From the NCBI GenBank assembly GCA_022452035.1, contig JAKURV010000001.1, positions 62,001 to 126,000 on the forward strand: DNA of 64,000 nt. The letters run 5' to 3'. Positions 46,356-53,150 of this stretch are shown piece by piece. A program made the translations under genes and the position numbers. Source of the stretch: Acidimicrobiales bacterium (GTDB taxonomy: Bacteria > Actinomycetota > Acidimicrobiia > Acidimicrobiales > MedAcidi-G1). Under the pieces are notes generated by a model, which was not told the DNA's origin, did no database searches, and worked only from the letters and a program-made list of their open reading frames with translations. Position 1 is the first letter of the stretch. The number at the start of each line of letters is the position of its first letter.

Positions 46356-47366
46356 TCAGGCCTTCGCTGTCTCGAACTCCTCACGCCGGGCCATCAACTC
46401 CTTGTCTCGGACGTGGAGCCAGTAGCAAAGGGCGAGGAAGATCAGGAGGGAGCCGATGGTGACCAGGGCCGGCCTGAGGCGCACCCAACCGAGGTCGCGG
46501 ATCATGACCACTGAGACCACCGGCTCGTCGGGGTCGACGACCGGGCGGGGCGGCGCCTCACCGGCAACCGTCGGCTGATACAGGACCCCCTGGAGCTGCA
46601 CCACGGTGTAGCGCGTCGGGTGGGTCAGGCGGGCCGAGCTAGCAATCCAGTGGGTGATCCGGTCTAATCGGTTCGGGTCGTCTTTCAGTTCTGGCTTGCC
46701 GCCCGTGGTGTAGGCATCCAGGAGCTTGTAGTCGACGGAACTGGCGAAACCAAGGTCTGGGTGGGCCAGTACGTCGGCCGCCGCCTGGGCCTGGGCATCT
46801 CCTGCCTCCGTGGTGGCCAGCAGCCTCCACGGACCCATGGACCGCAGGCCGGCGGCGTCGGTGACGTTTCGGGCTACGGCGGCTAGCTCGGACCGCGTAA
46901 CGATCTCGTTGCGAAGTTGCCGATCGGCTCGTAGAACAGCCAGTTGATCGGCCGATAGATCTGGTTTATCGGCGGCCGTGGGCAGCGTGTCGAACTCGGC
47001 AACGGCCGCCGTGTCGTTTGAGGCCACTACTAGTTCGTAGGCGCTGGGTATCTCGTCGGAATTCGGCAGCATGCGGGCCAACTCGAGGCCGCTGGCTCCC
47101 AGGTCGCCCACGTTTATGTCGACCGTCTTCCAACTGGGATCGTCTCCCTTCCAACCTGAGCCGTACATCCACCAAGCGCTGCCCAGAATGACCATCCAGC
47201 CCATGAGGGCGGCTGTCGCCAGCAGAGTGGCCAGCCGGACGCCGGAGTTGGTGGCCATGATCAGCCAGATCGAGCCCATGAGCACGGCAAAGCCCGTGGC
47301 GACGACCAGAATGCCGCGGATCTCTGGGTCCCAGGCCAGCCCGGCCAGCGTGACCAGAGCGCCCAT
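46356..47366 (-). CDS. Membrane protein of unknown function, between the cytochrome and nuo genes
   Basis: I do not recognise this 336-residue protein. It has two or three N-terminal helices (GILVVATGFAVLMGSIWLIM and LATLLATAALMGWMVILGSAWW), a soluble domain of about 200 residues without Cys or heme motifs, and one C-terminal helix (LVTIGSLLIFLALCYWLHVRD) followed by a charged tail. The soluble part is Ala/Leu/Asp-rich. The gene starts at ATG 47364-47366, overlapping the diheme cytochrome stop (ATGA), so it is probably an accessory or assembly subunit of the quinol-oxidising complex. That role is inferred only from position. Confidence 0.75.
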   Translation of the reverse strand: MGALVTLAGLAWDPEIRGILVVATGFAVLMGSIWLIMATNSGVRLATLLATAALMGWMVILGSAWWMYGSGWKGDDPSWKTVDINVGDLGASGLELARMLPNSDEIPSAYELVVASNDTAAVAEFDTLPTAADKPDLSADQLAVLRADRQLRNEIVTRSELAAVARNVTDAAGLRSMGPWRLLATTEAGDAQAQAAADVLAHPDLGFASSVDYKLLDAYTTGGKPELKDDPNRLDRITHWIASSARLTHPTRYTVVQLQGVLYQPTVAGEAPPRPVVDPDEPVVSVVMIRDLGWVRLRPALVTIGSLLIFLALCYWLHVRDKELMARREEFETAKA

Positions 47367-48562
47367 CAGAGACTCCTCTCGTACGCCACGATGGCGGCGA
47401 TCTGCTCCGGGGTAAGGATGCGGGACCGGACGACTGTGCCGATCACGTCGAGGTCGTCGACCCGTCCGCCGAACCCGGGCATCCCTCCGGTTCCTGCACG
47501 AGCGTTGCCGTAACCAACCCCAACCTCGGACCCGCTCCGGATGAAATCTTCTTGGCTGGCTGGCGTCGAAAAGTGGGTCTCGACACCGGCCAGGCTCGGG
47601 CCGACATGTCCAGCACCGGGCTGATACCCGGTGAGGATCCCAGTCTCAGCGAGAAGTGGCCATTCGGAAATGAGTTGAGCGGTCGCCGTGTTACTGGACG
47701 CACCGTAGGAAAAGCCAGGGGTGTGGCACCGAGCGCAACTGTTAGCACCCTGGGCAGCCGGGTTATTGAAAAGTAACCCTCCGTAGGCAAGGTAGTCACT
47801 GCTCGTCGGATCAGCTGCCTGGGCGAGCCAGGCGTCGACGGCTACGGCAATGTCGGCGGAATCGGTGAGTCCAGAATCGCGTTCTGTCACGATGGCCCTC
47901 GCTCCAGCCTCCAGGCCGCTGGCCACCTCAGCAGCAGCGTCCTCAGGCGACAACTGGATCGAGCGCAGGTAAACGATTAGTTGGTGAACCTGCTGGGAAG
48001 TCATCGGCCCGCCGCCAGCAAGGCCCCACGCAGGCATAGGACTCCCTGGCCGGCCGTAGTTGAGGATGTGTTCCACTTCCGACTCGCTGAAGCGACTCAG
48101 CACCGTGGTTAGTGCCGGCGCTTTCCAGTCCACCTGAGCTACGAAACCGCCATCGGCACCAGCGATAGTAAAGGAGGCCACGCCACCCACCCCGCCCGGG
48201 CCGTGACAGCTAACGCAAGCCTCCTCGAAGCTATTCGCCCCGCGCTTTTCGAACCGTTTGACCCATCCGTATGCGGCGTTGTCCTGACGAGCCGGTTCCA
48301 TCAACCAGTAGAGGGGCAGAACCAGTGAGACCACGGTCAGCGTCACCAGCGACCAGGCCAGGTTCCGGTCCAGTAGGCGGGTTTCCAGCAGATCGTCGTC
48401 GGCGTGACTGATCCGATTGGGTGCTAACTCGATCTCGGAGCCGACCTCGCGTTTGCCGATCCGGAAGTTGAACAGGAGGTAGATGCCCATCCCGACCAGG
48501 ACAATGGACGCCAGGACCCAGCCGACGGTCCGCTGCGTGCTTGCGAGGAGGAGTGTGGTCAT
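47366..48562 (-). CDS. Membrane-anchored diheme cytochrome c of the Rieske/cytochrome b cluster
   Basis: This 398-residue protein has two N-terminal helices (VGWVLASIVLVGMGIYLLF and SLVTLTVVSLVLPLYWL). Two class-I cytochrome c domains follow, with CVSCH at residues 116-120 and CARCH at 276-280. Met-containing segments (SPMPAWG and GGMPGFGG) are likely sixth ligands. It is the probable electron acceptor from the Rieske protein, in the role QcrC has in actinomycetes, but its two-helix N-terminal anchor differs from QcrC. It starts at ATG 48560-48562, 33 bp after the Rieske gene. Confidence 0.88.
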   Translation of the reverse strand: MTTLLLASTQRTVGWVLASIVLVGMGIYLLFNFRIGKREVGSEIELAPNRISHADDDLLETRLLDRNLAWSLVTLTVVSLVLPLYWLMEPARQDNAAYGWVKRFEKRGANSFEEACVSCHGPGGVGGVASFTIAGADGGFVAQVDWKAPALTTVLSRFSESEVEHILNYGRPGSPMPAWGLAGGGPMTSQQVHQLIVYLRSIQLSPEDAAAEVASGLEAGARAIVTERDSGLTDSADIAVAVDAWLAQAADPTSSDYLAYGGLLFNNPAAQGANSCARCHTPGFSYGASSNTATAQLISEWPLLAETGILTGYQPGAGHVGPSLAGVETHFSTPASQEDFIRSGSEVGVGYGNARAGTGGMPGFGGRVDDLDVIGTVVRSRILTPEQIAAIVAYERSL

Positions 48563-48595
48563 CGGGTTCTCGGAGTTCTGGTGAATCTGGTCCGG

Positions 48596-49465
48596 CTAGT
48601 GGCCGTCTGCCTGGCCTATGCAGTTCGGGCCCTCGGCCTCCTGGCCGGTGGTGTTGGTCCCGATGGGTGGGCCCTGAACGATGGTGCCTGTGTCTACGGT
48701 CAGGACGCCGTTGGATACCGAAGTGGCAAAGCGGTCCATGCCGCGGGGGGCCGGGCCGCCCCGCTTCTCGCCTACCTGGTTGTATTGCGAACCGTGGCAG
48801 GGGCACTCGAACCACTGCGATGACACGCAGTTTGGGACCCGACATCCCAGGTGTGGACACTTCTGGTAGAGGGCGACAACACCGGCCTCGAATCCACCTT
48901 CAACGCCGGCCGTCATTCCTGCGAGTTCGGGAGCCGAGTAGGTGGCCCGAGCCTTCTCCACGGCACCGTTCGGGTAGGCGGTGATCCACATGCGACCCTG
49001 AGGCTTGTAGAGGAAGCCGTTGCTGGTCTCAATGTCGGCTAGCAGTTCCACGATGTTGCCGACCTTGATCTTGGAACCGAAGCCACTTACGCCCTGGGGC
49101 CAAAGAAAGGCGAGGGAGGCTCCGCCGAATCCCGACAGGCCTAGGCCCATCATGCCGACCAGGCTGCGGTTGAAAAACTGGCGACGACTGACTCCTAGGG
49201 CCATTGGATCGGGAGCCACGAATGGCTCGAGCGGGGCCGACTCGACGGTGACCACATCGTCCGAGCGCGCGGCCGCGGCGGCGGCTTCCACCTCGCGACC
49301 GGTCGGGGCCGACGAACTCTGTCCGGCGAGCACTGGGTTGGCCCTGTCCCGCTTCCGGGTCTCCCGCGAAAGGCCGGAAGCGCTGCGATCACGCCGCTTC
49401 GAGGCGCTGACTAATACGACAGCAGCTAGAACGACCAGCAGTACGACAGCGATGGCGACGCCCAT
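48596..49465 (-). CDS. qcrA: Rieske 2Fe-2S protein of the quinol:cytochrome c oxidoreductase
   Basis: This 289-residue Rieske subunit has CPHLGC (C203, H205, C208) and CPCHGS (C221, C223, H224), giving the 2Cys/2His cluster with a C208-C223 disulphide. One helix opens the protein (VAIAVVLLVVLAAVVLV). A 70-residue linker follows, then SRRQFFNRSLVGMMGLGLSG, a twin-arginine-like motif ahead of a second hydrophobic segment. Two anchors with a long linker are unusual for Rieske proteins, which usually have one or three. It starts at ATG 49463-49465 and follows the subunit IV-like gene by 55 bp. Confidence 0.93.
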   Translation of the reverse strand: MGVAIAVVLLVVLAAVVLVSASKRRDRSASGLSRETRKRDRANPVLAGQSSSAPTGREVEAAAAAARSDDVVTVESAPLEPFVAPDPMALGVSRRQFFNRSLVGMMGLGLSGFGGASLAFLWPQGVSGFGSKIKVGNIVELLADIETSNGFLYKPQGRMWITAYPNGAVEKARATYSAPELAGMTAGVEGGFEAGVVALYQKCPHLGCRVPNCVSSQWFECPCHGSQYNQVGEKRGGPAPRGMDRFATSVSNGVLTVDTGTIVQGPPIGTNTTGQEAEGPNCIGQADGH

Positions 49466-49520
49466 GGTCAGTTCCTGTGGTCCATCAGGAGAACGATCGG
49501 GGTACGGAGATGCACGGCGA

Positions 49521-50258
49521 TCACAACTCGAAGAAGACGCCAGAGTTCCACGGGAAGACGAAGTTGAAACCAGGACCTCGGAAGAACGATCCGATCATGA
49601 CTAGAACGGCCCAGAACATGAGGTGAACGCTCATTAAGGAGATGGCGAACTTGCGGTCTTCAGGGCGCTTCGACGGGTTCTTGTCGATGTAGGGCGCCAG
49701 GATGAGGAGGAACAGGCCAATGCCGGGGATGGTCACACCAGCCACCATGGGATGGAACATGGTGAGGAGTTCCTGCAGACCAAGGAAGTACCACGGGGCC
49801 TTCGACGGGTTCGGTGTCTTGTTGAAGTCAGCCAGTTCCAGCAACGGAGCGTTCACGACGATCGAAAAGAGCAGCAGGAACGCCGTGACGGCCAAAGCGG
49901 CTAGGAACTCGGCCAGCAATAGGTGGGGCCAGACATGGACCTTGTCCTGCGGGGTGGCCTTGGTGTCCTGGATGGAGCCCGACTTGACGACGGTCAACAG
50001 TCGCTGGTTGTGCCCATCAGGACCACTGCCCCCAGTTGGGACGGCCGGTCCGCCGGTCGGCGGGGCCGGCAGGTCGGAGGCCGGCGTCCCCCGGTCCAGG
50101 AGGTGTCCGGGGATCTTCTCATCGACGGCTGGGGCGTCACCGGCTGGGGCCTCATCAGCCGGCGCTTTGGCCGACGGCGTATCGCCACTCGCATCGGACT
50201 GTGCTTTGGCCCGGGCGGCCTCTGCCCTCTTCCGGAGATGTTCAGGAATCTCGGTCAT
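49521..50258 (-). CDS. Cytochrome b C-terminal half (b6f subunit IV-like)
   Basis: The 245-residue protein has a soluble N-terminal region of about 108 residues starting MTEIPEHLRKRAEAARAKA and containing a related IPGHLLDRG at 49-57. Three helices follow (LAEFLAALAVTAFLLLFSIV, MVAGVTIPGIGLFLLILAPY, LMSVHLMFWAVLVMIGSFF). The Qo-site PEWY position reads APWY (residues 154-157, SKAPWYFLGLQELL). A separate subunit IV is the b6f/Firmicutes layout, not the fused QcrB of most actinomycetes. It starts at ATG 50256-50258, 16 bp after the b6-like gene. Confidence 0.9.
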   Translation of the reverse strand: MTEIPEHLRKRAEAARAKAQSDASGDTPSAKAPADEAPAGDAPAVDEKIPGHLLDRGTPASDLPAPPTGGPAVPTGGSGPDGHNQRLLTVVKSGSIQDTKATPQDKVHVWPHLLLAEFLAALAVTAFLLLFSIVVNAPLLELADFNKTPNPSKAPWYFLGLQELLTMFHPMVAGVTIPGIGLFLLILAPYIDKNPSKRPEDRKFAISLMSVHLMFWAVLVMIGSFFRGPGFNFVFPWNSGVFFEL

Positions 50259-50274
50259 GTCGTCTGTCCCAGAC

Positions 50275-51057
50275 CTACAGCGGGCCCGAGATGCCGCCGT
50301 CCTTGCGGACCCGCCAGAAGTGAATCGCCAAGAAGATGACAAGCACGAACGGGAGCATCAGGACGTGGAGGGTGTACCAGCGGAGCAGGGTGTCGGTGCC
50401 GATCTCGACGCCGCCGAGCAGCACGAACCGGACCTGGTCACCAAACACGGGCGTGAAGCCGATCATGTTCGTTCCCACCGTCACCGCCCAGAGGGCCAAC
50501 TGGTCCCATGGGAGTAGGTAGCCGGTGAACGACAGGAGAAGGGTGAACTGCAGCAACATGACTCCGATTACCCAGTTGAACTCCCGGGGCGGTTTGTAGG
50601 CCCCGTGGTAGAAGACCCGGGCCATGTGAAGGAATACGGACAGCACCATGAGGTGGGCCGCCCATCTGTGCATGTTGCGCACCAGCAGACCGAAACCGAC
50701 CGCGGTTTGCAGGGTCTGGATATCGGACCATGCCATGGCGGTAGTCGGCCGGTAGAAGAACATCAGGAAGATGCCGGTGACGGTCAGGTGAATAAACAGG
50801 AAGAAACTCAGGCCACCCAGGCAAAGGGTGTAACTGACCTTCACTGCGTGCCGTTTCACCTTCACGGGGTGGAGGTGGTAGAGGACGCTATTCATGATCA
50901 CGTAGGACCGGTTACGGGGGCTGTCGTTGTATCCCTTTCGGAAGATCGACCCGGGGCGGAAGATGGAGCTCCAGGCCTGAGAACCCTGGACCTGGTCGGT
51001 CAGCTGGCCCAACTGTTCCTGTAGTGCCTGTCCGGCTGGCTTCTTGTCGTCAGCCAC
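50275..51057 (-). CDS. Cytochrome b6-like subunit of a quinol-oxidising Rieske/cytochrome b complex
   Basis: This 260-residue, four-helix cytochrome b has two His pairs at H130/H144 (HRWAAHLMVLSVFLH) and H231/H246 (HVLMLPFVLVIFLAIH). The spacing of 14 and 15 is that of cytochrome b6. C79 in YTLCLGGLSFFLF aligns with b6 Cys35, which binds the extra heme ci covalently. PPREFNWVIGV and the RKDGGISGPL end are b6-like. I start it at GTG 51055-51057, with AGGAAAG about 8 nt upstream; the in-frame extension upstream is weak. It presumably oxidises menaquinol. Confidence 0.92.
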   Translation of the reverse strand: MADDKKPAGQALQEQLGQLTDQVQGSQAWSSIFRPGSIFRKGYNDSPRNRSYVIMNSVLYHLHPVKVKRHAVKVSYTLCLGGLSFFLFIHLTVTGIFLMFFYRPTTAMAWSDIQTLQTAVGFGLLVRNMHRWAAHLMVLSVFLHMARVFYHGAYKPPREFNWVIGVMLLQFTLLLSFTGYLLPWDQLALWAVTVGTNMIGFTPVFGDQVRFVLLGGVEIGTDTLLRWYTLHVLMLPFVLVIFLAIHFWRVRKDGGISGPL

Positions 51058-51100
51058 GGTGGCAGCTTTCCTGTCGGACGGTCGTTCGTGCGTGCATCGA

Positions 51101-51517
51101 TCAGCCCAACCGCATCCCGTAGCTGTATCCGTGGGTGTTGGTGCGCTGGTGGGCGTCGCCATCGGCCGGCGCGTCGCTGCACTTACCGAGGATGATCACG
51201 CCGGTGGGACAACGGTCGACGCACAGGGCACACCGGGTGCACACGTCGTCGTCGATGGTGAAGATCACGTGGTCGCTGGGATCGGTACCCGGTTGTTCGG
51301 TACCGACCGAGTCGGCCACGGCGTCCGGGGAAACCATGTGGATGCACTTCCATGGGCAAATGTCGACACAGCCCTCGCACATGATGCATTCGGACTGGTC
51401 GATGTGGATGAACGTCTTAACCCGGTTGTTGGTCTCCATCCAGTCGGTGTCGACCTCGCGCAGTACGTAGTCGTCAACGAAGGTCGGGTGTGGCGGGTTG
51501 GCGTCGGTGACGCTCAT
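51101..51517 (-). CDS. 2x[4Fe-4S] ferredoxin-like protein encoded with the cytochrome b complex
   Basis: The 138-residue soluble protein has CIMCEGCVDICP (C44/C47/C50/C54) and CTRCALCVDRCP (C93/C96/C99/C103), two classical 4Fe-4S motifs. A 38-residue spacer separates them and His-rich residues occur near the C-terminus. It starts at ATG 51515-51517, overlapping the upstream membrane protein stop (ATGA), and precedes the b6-like gene by 43 bp. The position suggests that it delivers electrons to, or takes them from, the quinol complex or the 11-subunit complex I. It could instead be a free ferredoxin; its redox partner is not deducible. Confidence 0.88.
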   Translation of the reverse strand: MSVTDANPPHPTFVDDYVLREVDTDWMETNNRVKTFIHIDQSECIMCEGCVDICPWKCIHMVSPDAVADSVGTEQPGTDPSDHVIFTIDDDVCTRCALCVDRCPTGVIILGKCSDAPADGDAHQRTNTHGYSYGMRLG

Positions 51518-51969
51518 GCTTTCGCCCCCTCCTGGACCAGCGGACGGCCGTACTCGGAGGTGGGCGTCGGGGCGTCCTTGTCCTTGCCCCGGTCCTGCCA
51601 CTGCTTCCACATCACGACGTTGCCGCCCAGCGCGATGCCGTAGATGGCCACGGCCACCAGGTCCCGGATGACGCGGTAGGGCATGGTGAACGGCAGGGCC
51701 CACTCGACGATTCCCCGGTCACCGGTCCACGGGAGTTGTGGGCCGACCAGGTAGCGGTCGGGGCGCCAGTTCAGTTCACTGTCGGCCCAGGTCAGCCACT
51801 GGTGGGGGACCACGCCGTAGACCCACCACAGGACGAAGAAGACGTAGGTGGCGAAGAGCATCGCCTCCCCCCACGTGAACGCCTTGTCGACCGGGGTCCG
51901 TCTGCGGTACCAGTCGACGCCACCGAGCAGCACCAACAGGACGACGATGGAGGTCATGAAGGCGACCAT
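51514..51969 (-). CDS. Small membrane protein of unknown function, first gene of the respiratory supercluster
   Basis: I do not recognise this 151-residue protein. It has three predicted helices: FMTSIVVLLVLLGGVDWY, MLFATYVFFVLWWVYGVV and VIRDLVAVAIYGIALGGNVV. A Trp/Pro-rich loop (HQWLTWADSELNWRPDRY) lies between helices 2 and 3. It has no Cys and few candidate heme ligands. It starts at ATG 51967-51969 with GAGGAGG 10 nt upstream. Being coupled to the ferredoxin gene, it may be that protein's membrane anchor. The Rex-type operator lies 34 bp upstream of its start. Confidence 0.75.
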   Translation of the reverse strand: MVAFMTSIVVLLVLLGGVDWYRRRTPVDKAFTWGEAMLFATYVFFVLWWVYGVVPHQWLTWADSELNWRPDRYLVGPQLPWTGDRGIVEWALPFTMPYRVIRDLVAVAIYGIALGGNVVMWKQWQDRGKDKDAPTPTSEYGRPLVQEGAKA

Positions 51970-52337
51970 CGATTTAGGTCCTCCTCGGTGGCTCCGGCGG
52001 ACTTCGTGAAATAGTGCACAAGGCGTGCGGGCACCATGCTAACGCTTGGATCTCCGTCGCGACGCCCTGACCAACGGCCCGGACGAAGACGACCGGAACA
52101 TCGATCCCGATGCCGGTTTCTAGCATGACATTGGGGGACCACGGACCTCGTCGAAACGCGCCGGAAAGTGGGTCGGAGCCCGACCGACCACCCGGTCGAC
52201 ACTCCTTCGGACCGCTCCGGTTCTGCGCCCGCGAACCTATGGTCCCCGCTAACCTGCCCGTGTCCCAGACCGGACGACCCCCGTCCCGAGGGTCCCGCCA
52301 CCACCACCGGACCCGAACGACTCCTCCGGAGCCCAAG
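51970..52337. other. Divergent control region between the respiratory supercluster and the cytochrome c gene
   Basis: This 368-bp intergenic region should hold promoters in both directions. It contains the ribosome-binding site for the minus-strand gene (near 51980-51988), the Rex-type operator at 52003-52021, and the ribosome-binding site for the plus-strand TTG start (GGAG near 52328). An open frame continues from 52110 to the cytochrome c gene, but its codon content (many Arg/Pro/Gly) looks like random GC-rich sequence. I could not assign -35/-10 boxes. Confidence 0.6.
52003..52021 (-). promoter_or_regulatory. Rex-type operator in front of the respiratory supercluster
   Basis: The plus strand reads TTCGTGAAATAGTGCACAA; the complement is TTGTGCACTATTTCACGAA. 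This is an imperfect palindrome close to the Rex consensus (TTGTGAA, six bases, TTCACAA). It shares TTGTGCAC, one variable base, then ATTTCAC with the site in front of rex in this same window. It sits 34 bp upstream of the ATG at 51967-51969, where binding would block transcription initiation or elongation. Confidence 0.72.
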
Positions 52338-53096
52338 TTGACCGAGATCCCCGAACACCTCCTGAAGCGGTCCAAAGCCGCCAAGGCCAAGGCGACCGGC
52401 ACTCCCGACGAGGCCACGGAGGCATCCACCGAATCGGCAGCTGCCCCGGCTGCCCCGGCTGCCCCGGCTGCCCCGGCGACACCTACTCCCGTCGTCGAGG
52501 AACTACCTGCTCCGCTTGCCCCCTACGTGGCCGCCGCCCAGACCCGCAAGAAAATCCCCTGGTGGGCGGCCAGCGGCCTCCTGCTTCTACCCATCTGGGC
52601 CATCTCCTACGTCGGCACCCTGGAACGCCCCCCGCAGGAAGCCACCGGGGTCATGGCCGAGGGGCTACACGTCTATGAGTCCCGCTGCGCCAGTTGCCAC
52701 GGAGCCACCGGCGCTGGCGGGAGCGGCCACGCCCTGGCGAACGGCGAGGTGCTGGCCACCTTCCCGACCGCGGCGGCCCACATCGAGTGGGTAGCCAAGG
52801 GCTCCGACAGTTTCGGTCTCGGCAACCCTTACGGCGCCGCCGACCAGGCTCGCATCGTGGAGGGCGGTATGCCCGGCTGGGCCGACGTCCTGACGACCGA
52901 GGAGCTGGTCGGTGTGGTGCTCCACGAGCGGGCCCGTCTGAGCGGTTCCAAAGACGACGCGGCGCTGGCCGAGGCCCTTGACCACGCGATCCACAGTGGT
53001 GAGTTGGACCTGCAGGGCCACCTCGACCCGACCACAGTCACCGTCGACGAGATCCAGGCCATCCTGGACTCCGTCGCCCACGACGACGGACACTGA
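52338..53096 (+). CDS. Membrane-anchored monoheme cytochrome c with TEIPEHLLKR N-terminus
   Basis: The 252-residue protein begins at TTG 52338-52340 (TEIPEHLLKRSKAAKAKA), 6 nt after GGAG. I choose this start because the same motif begins the subunit IV-like protein across the divergent region. An Ala/Pro linker (residues 36-47) is followed by one helix (WWAASGLLLLPIWAISYVG) and a class-I cytochrome c domain with CASCH at 117-121. A Met in VEGGMPGWADVL is the likely sixth ligand. It probably carries electrons from the b6f-like complex to an oxidase not encoded in this window. Confidence 0.87.
   Translation: MTEIPEHLLKRSKAAKAKATGTPDEATEASTESAAAPAAPAAPAAPATPTPVVEELPAPLAPYVAAAQTRKKIPWWAASGLLLLPIWAISYVGTLERPPQEATGVMAEGLHVYESRCASCHGATGAGGSGHALANGEVLATFPTAAAHIEWVAKGSDSFGLGNPYGAADQARIVEGGMPGWADVLTTEELVGVVLHERARLSGSKDDAALAEALDHAIHSGELDLQGHLDPTTVTVDEIQAILDSVAHDDGH
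52440..52475 (+). repeat. 9-bp tandem repeat, 4 perfect copies, in the cytochrome c linker
   Basis: The unit GCTGCCCCG is repeated four times without change and encodes (Ala-Ala-Pro)4 in the flexible linker before the membrane helix. It is a slippage-prone, in-frame microsatellite rather than a CRISPR or mobile-element repeat. Confidence 0.9.
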
Positions 53097-53150
53097 TCCC
53101 CCGGCTCCCCCGGTGGAGCCGATCCGGACCCCCGTCCACTCCGCAGACCG

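Noticed and set aside
52110-52337. Longer cytochrome c frame starting at 52110.
   Set aside because: The extra 76 residues look like translated intergenic sequence, while TTG 52338 has a ribosome-binding site and starts the shared TEIPEHLL motif.
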